From positions 1 to 25,470 of the forward strand of contig CALSCQ010000387.1 of NCBI GenBank assembly GCA_943704525.1: DNA of 25,470 bases. The letters are read 5' to 3'. The notes beneath the pieces were generated by a model. It saw only the letters and a list, made by a program, of their open reading frames with translations, was not told where the DNA came from and searched no databases. Within the stretch, counting starts at the first letter, position 1. Every line of letters starts with the position of its first letter. This document shows positions 21,801 through 25,470 of the stretch, one piece after another. The stretch comes from Pigoraptor vietnamica (Eukaryota; Opisthokonta; Filasterea). The position numbers and the translations under genes were made by a program.

Positions 21801-23317
21801 ATGGACTTTGCAGGCCTCAAGGACCTCGCATCGCCGTGGGTGTTGTGTGTGCGCGCGCTGTGCGGAGTTGGCTACAATCGTGCAATCTGTCTGCGGGCGT
21901 GCGATGTGTAGTGGTGCCTTCAATTTGTCCTACTTTGAAGAAAGCCAGCAAGGTGTGATAATACGCGCTTGCGGGCACGCACGCACGTCGCTATTCATTC
22001 TCATTTCAAGCTCACTTGTGTAAGTACAGTCGAGTGTTTGTTGACCCTGCTTCACTCGCTCGCGCGCGCAGTGGCGATTTGCTCGAGGGCGATCCAACCC
22101 ACCTCGCAAAGCTCGCCGACATCTTTGCGGCGGGCGTGCGGCGGCTCGAATCGAAGGCATTGGAGCAGTCCCGCGCATTTCCCGCCTCCCTCGCACAGCC
22201 GCAATTGCGTGCGATCGCCGAGCCCTTTGTGCAGCCGATGCTGGCACCACAGTATTTGCAGCAGCAACAGCAGCCCCCCGTCGCGTACGCGACACCCACG
22301 AGCGTCCCGCCGTCGTACGACGTCGACGCCGCGCCTCAGGGCGTCTTCGCGCAGGCGATGGCGCACCCGCAGCTGACGCGCGATTCTGCGACCGCAGTGG
22401 ACGGTGCCGCTGTAGTGGCTGCGGCGGCGGCTGCTGCCCGCCTTCCCCGTATCAAGAAGATTCCGCGCGTCGCCAACTCGGCGCAGGACGTGGCACACGA
22501 GGGCCCCTCGGGTGTCGAACACGCTTACGCCGGCGGGGACATGTTTGCGAACGCTGCGGCCGGGTTTTCTCGCGGCGCGCGGCCGAACGGGACTGTACCC
22601 CACGGCGCATCCCATTCGCACATGCAGCCGCAGCACGTGCAGGCACGTGGGGGCCAGTATGCGTACGGCGAGGCGTCGTATGGCTACGACAACGCACGCG
22701 GCCAGTACCCACCGCGCTGGACGGAACAGCAATCCTACCGCTCGGACGAGTATGGCGGACACGGGGGCGACTATCGACAGCAGCGCGCGCAACACGTGCA
22801 GTATGCGCAGCAGGCCCAGCAGGCCGCTGTGGTCCAACCGACCGCTGCGTATCCATCCACATGGGACTCGTCGTCCGCGGCGCGCATGTCTCAACAGCAG
22901 CAGCAGGGATACGCGCGCAGCGCTCGGCCGACAGGGCAACACGGGCCGGTGTCGGAGCACGACGCGTGGAGTGGGCATGGTCACGATCAGTCGCGGATGG
23001 CGCAGATGCACCACCGCGTGCAGTACGCGCAGGAAGTGCCGGACGCCGCGTGGGGACAGGAGGCCATGCGGAGGGGCATGTACGCGCCGCGCATCGAAGG
23101 GGAAGGTTCCGCGGGAGGCGTCGCGGGAGGATACGGCATGATGATGCCAAATGCACCAGGCCAGCAGCAGGCGATGCACCCGCACGAGGCGCACGCCGGC
23201 GGTGCCTCCAAGCGCGGGTACGACGAGTACGCGGCGCAGTATCAAATGTGGGCGGCGGGGTCCGACGAAGGCGATCGAACGGCAAAACGCATGCGTCCGG
23301 AAGATACGACGCGGTGA
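18895..23317 (+). CDS. DOT1: DOT1-type histone H3 lysine-79 methyltransferase, 8 exons
   Basis: Transfers methyl groups from S-adenosylmethionine to H3K79 in nucleosomes. Exons: 18895-18945, 19008-19162, 19399-19669, 19813-21051, 21224-21300, 21426-21516, 21645-21835, 22072-23317; total 3321 nt, 1106 residues. The N-terminus LELRLRSPV matches human DOT1L LELRLKSPV, which supports the start. Catalytic core about 40-340: DLLETIR, FSEEVYGEFTF, SAM-binding VDLGSGVGQVV (185-195), Glu211 in GIEKMQIP, GDFLSE, NNFAFGPE (266-273) and SWTAKPFDYYVHTID. Then come a basic region with KRKGRP and an AT-hook-like RRPGRPARKPR (about 472-482), a predicted coiled coil (about 573-670), and a 415-residue tail rich in Gln, Tyr, Gly and Ala. 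All catalytic signatures are intact. Exon 3-5 splice sites are clear; the exon 7 donor (gtgggt at 21836) was chosen because it alone keeps phase with exon 8. Confidence 0.95.
19187..19322. repeat. Imperfect tandem repeats in DOT1 intron 2
   Basis: Three starts of a gattgcgcatgcatccac-type unit (near 19195, 19221 and 19271); the last two are each followed by cttcatgtattgtcatgtga. Unit length is roughly 26-60 bases because the first copy is short. Lies between the exon 2 donor (19163) and exon 3 (19399). Confidence 0.75.
21079..21141. repeat. TG-rich tract in DOT1 intron 4
   Basis: Degenerate GTGTGTGC/GTGTGTAT run inside the 21052-21223 intron, TG in the sense strand. Confidence 0.65.
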
Positions 23318-23791
23318 TAGGGGACAGAATGACCAAAAAATACAGAAAGTTTCGAGATGGAAAGTGCGAATGCGAAGGAATCAAACGCCGAATCAATCGA
23401 TCAACTTCGGTGTCATTGATGAAGGTAACCGCACGTGCAACCGGACAGCGGGAAATGAAGCGACATTACGTGAACTGAATTGCTTCGCCCACGACACTTC
23501 TTCCCCGGCACACCTTCGTTACTGCACCACTATAAGAGAGCTCCCCTCCAACCCTTTCGCGTTTACACTCACAAAATTTTGCGTCAAACGTTTGTACTCT
23601 AAGTCCTTTGATTACTCCGTGTTCAATACGAACTGGAGAGGGGCCTGATAACGCCGTTACCTGTTACACTCCGGTTATCTTTCCTGCTACCTCTTACTCA
23701 ACCCCCGCATTAATCATCTACGATTGTTCGAGTGCGCTCAAAATCAACATCCGACGAGTTCTTTTGCAAGATTGTCGAATTCAAATTCAAC
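23318..23791. other. Intergenic region between DOT1 and the orphan basic-protein gene
   Basis: AT-richer than the genes. A TATAAG at 23531-23536 could be a core promoter element but lies about 260 bases before the ATG. No gene recognised. Confidence 0.45.
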
Positions 23792-24502
23792 ATGGCGAAC
23801 GGCAAGGCTAGACGTCGCATGCAGGACAGAGCGGAGAAGAAGCGCGCCAATGCGCAGCCGGAGACTGTTCGCGCAGACGCATCGGCTACAGCGGCCTCGA
23901 GCAAGCCGCGAAGCAATCACAAGCTCGCGACGCGTGACAGGAATCGCGCCGTTAAAAGCGCAGAAGCAACGGCAATCAGCAAGCAGAAACCGGCGCCGGC
24001 GACAGTCGTCCAGAACAGCGGCGTACAAGACGTGGACTCGGATGATTGCGGCGACTGGAATGTGTCCCCTGCTCCCATCGCACTGCAAGCATATGTGGAG
24101 TGTGCCAAGCCCGCGAGGCACAGGGCATCGCGAAACGCGCGCGCTCCTCCGCCCGAGAATTCGCCCAGTGCTCCCTCGCCACGCCACCCTTCCGTCGTTG
24201 CGTCTCTCCACGAGAACAACAGCCCGCTGTCGCACGCGCGCGCAAAGAACATGCGCAAGGTTCGCAAAGCGCACCTAAACGCAGAGAGCGAAGAGATTTA
24301 CGAAGAGGCTGTGGACCTGCAGGAGGACCTCCCCGGGGACAGCGACGATTGCGTCGAGCTCTTGCGCGACATGGTCTTCACACTCTTCATGCTTGCGGCC
24401 GAGAAGGGCCACTGCGCCGCGCGCGAACACGTCGAATGGTCCAGCGAGACGGGCTATCTGCCACGCAACCTGCGCGAGGCCTATCTCCGCATCAGCAAGT
24501 AG
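23792..24502 (+). CDS. Orphan basic protein, function unknown
   Basis: A 236-codon frame from ATG at 23792 (context caacATGgcg) to TAG at 24500-24502; the frame stays open upstream to 23732 without another ATG. The N-terminus is strongly basic (NGKARRRMQDRAEKKR), as in nucleolar or RNA-binding proteins. The middle is Ala/Ser/Pro-rich and disordered. The last about 60 residues look folded, with DCVELLRDMVFTLFMLAAEK, REHVEWSSETGYLP and NLREAYLRI. The TAG sits in AGCAAGTAGGC, which could also be read as a weak donor (gtaggc). The same frame continues open past the TAG with helix-like sequence (AEAAAMARLGRKAIEEVRR). So the true C-terminus may be longer. No family recognised. Confidence 0.6.
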   Translation: MANGKARRRMQDRAEKKRANAQPETVRADASATAASSKPRSNHKLATRDRNRAVKSAEATAISKQKPAPATVVQNSGVQDVDSDDCGDWNVSPAPIALQAYVECAKPARHRASRNARAPPPENSPSAPSPRHPSVVASLHENNSPLSHARAKNMRKVRKAHLNAESEEIYEEAVDLQEDLPGDSDDCVELLRDMVFTLFMLAAEKGHCAAREHVEWSSETGYLPRNLREAYLRISK

Positions 24503-25222
24503 GCGGAGGCGGCTGCGATGGCGCGGCTGGGACGCAAGGCCATCGAAGAAGTCCGGAGGATTCAACAAAGGCGTCTTTCGCGAACGGAGACTGCCCATCC
24601 CACCTGCAAGCTGGTGTCGCAGATAGTCTCACGGCAACGGACAATCGAATTGGTCGCGTGCGTTTCGTGTGTGCGTGTGCGTGTGCGAGTGTGTGTGTGT
24701 GTGTGTGCGTGCGTATGTGCGTGTACATTGGTGATGGGTGTTTATGCCAAGTTTTGCGTGCGCGTGTATGCGTGGCGTGAATGCGCCATAAGACAAACGG
24801 TGAATTCTGAAAAATGAAATTTCAGCCACTGTGAAGAGGCTTTCGTATTCACACTGACTGACCGAGTCAGTCGATAGGTCGGAGAGCTCGGCTGAGCCAC
24901 GATCGGGACCGTTCGGCAAATGGCGCGGGGGCGAGGCGACTCGTTGTCGCGAGTAAATCGATTCAGGTCGAATGGTTACGCGTCTCTGAACTTAACAGCT
25001 GCTGTTCAAAGTGCTCTCTTGTAAGCACCAGTGTGGCGTGTGTGCCAGAACCAGTGAGTGTTCATGTCAGGTGCGGCGTGCGCCGTGTACAGGCGCTTCT
25101 GGACACAAAATGGCCAAGGGAAGAAGTAATGCGTCAGTGTTGGAGCGAAGGACGCGCCCGGCTTAACAGATCTCCGTCGCAGAGTATGGGACAATATGCT
25201 CAAGAGAAAAGGCGGCCGCGGG
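24503..25222. other. Region without a recognised gene, with TG tract and small inverted repeat
   Basis: The first about 150 bases continue the preceding frame after its stop. A degenerate GT tract runs from about 24665 to 24728. ACTGACT/AGTCAGT arms with a 5-base loop lie at 24853-24871. The rest is mixed sequence that probably includes the 3' UTR of the PC4-like gene on the minus strand. Confidence 0.5.
24665..24728. repeat. Degenerate TG tract
   Basis: GTGTGCGTGT/GTGCGA/GTGTGTGTG runs, no coding content. Confidence 0.7.
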
Positions 25223-25308
25223 CTATTTAGAGTGCTTGGCGACGAGTGCGTCAATAGCGTCCACATGCGACCGCAAAGTTTTCCACTGGTCGAGGCTCAA
25301 TGAGATGC
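25223..25308 (-). CDS. PC4/SUB1-like transcriptional coactivator, last exon only
   Basis: On the minus strand, after acceptor ccccgtag, an 86-nt exon reads (G)ISLSLDQWKTLRSHVDAI and then DALVAKHSK followed by TAG at 25225-25223. This matches the C-terminal end of the PC4 single-stranded-DNA-binding domain (human SUB1: KGISLNPEQWSQLKEQI, then SDIDDAVRKL). PC4 binds ssDNA as a dimer and acts in RNA polymerase II initiation. The C-terminal helix seen here forms part of the dimer interface in known structures. The upstream exon was not identified with confidence: a possible PPK-x end lies at the right window edge. Short match, but position, acceptor and stop all agree. Confidence 0.72.
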
Positions 25309-25470
25309 CTACGGGGCAATGAGGTTTAACGAACTCCGATTAAGCGAAGTGATAGCGAAAAACAACGCAACACGTGGGCTTTCGAGCAGAGAAGAGGCCG
25401 AGAGCCTGAGGTCAGGAATCCGGCAGCTTGCGTGCCCATGGACGCGTGTCTATGGACTCCTCTTTGGGGG

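Noticed and set aside
22052-23396. Long minus-strand frames (397 and 314 codons) opposite the DOT1 tail
   Set aside because: Arg/Leu/Val-rich mirror of the Gln/Ala/Gly-rich coding strand; no start context or homology.
24853-24871. Perfect 7-bp inverted repeat (ACTGACT/AGTCAGT) as a terminator or mobile-element end
   Set aside because: Too short and isolated; no target duplication or element body seen.

Overview
The window comes from the nuclear genome of an intron-rich, GC-rich unicellular eukaryote. The evidence is spliced genes with short introns (mostly 60-150 nt) and standard GT-AG borders, long (TG)n tracts, no operons, and eukaryote-only families (MSH4, DOT1, a VARP-type VPS9 protein, DHHC acyltransferase, PC4). 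An amoebozoan or similar protist would fit. The sequence alone does not fix the species.

Layout, left to right. 1-1981 (+): 3' part of a GH29 alpha-L-fucosidase, preceded by a (TG)n intron. 2371-7423 (+): MSH4, the meiotic MutS homologue, modelled with 28 exons, including four of 13-19 nt. 7543-10057 (-): a DHHC S-acyltransferase in 7 exons, convergent with MSH4; its fourth intron has AT-AC borders and looks U12-type. 10058-10718: no gene seen. 10719-12151 (+): a degenerate, intronless coding region, perhaps an ankyrin-type repeat protein. 12381-14153 (+): an intact, intronless F-box/leucine-rich-repeat gene. 14583-17212 (+): an 8-exon gene matching the N-terminal half of VARP/ANKRD27 (VPS9 domain) without ankyrin repeats. 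17468-18185 (-): an unrecognised spliced gene. 18305-18436: long (TG)n. 18895-23317 (+): DOT1 histone H3K79 methyltransferase in 8 exons with a Gln/Tyr-rich tail. 23792-24502 (+): an orphan basic protein. 25223-25308 (-): the last exon of a PC4/SUB1-like coactivator running off the right edge.

Exon borders were worked out by hand from GT-AG (or AT-AC) sites, reading-frame phase and remembered family sequences. For MSH4, DHHC, VPS9 and DOT1 the summed exon lengths are exact multiples of three (867, 500, 572 and 1106 residues), which supports the models. The genes do not form a pathway: they are independent housekeeping genes (meiosis, palmitoylation, endosomal Rab activation, chromatin, transcription, glycan turnover) around one accessory, intron-free stretch at 10.7-14.2 kb.
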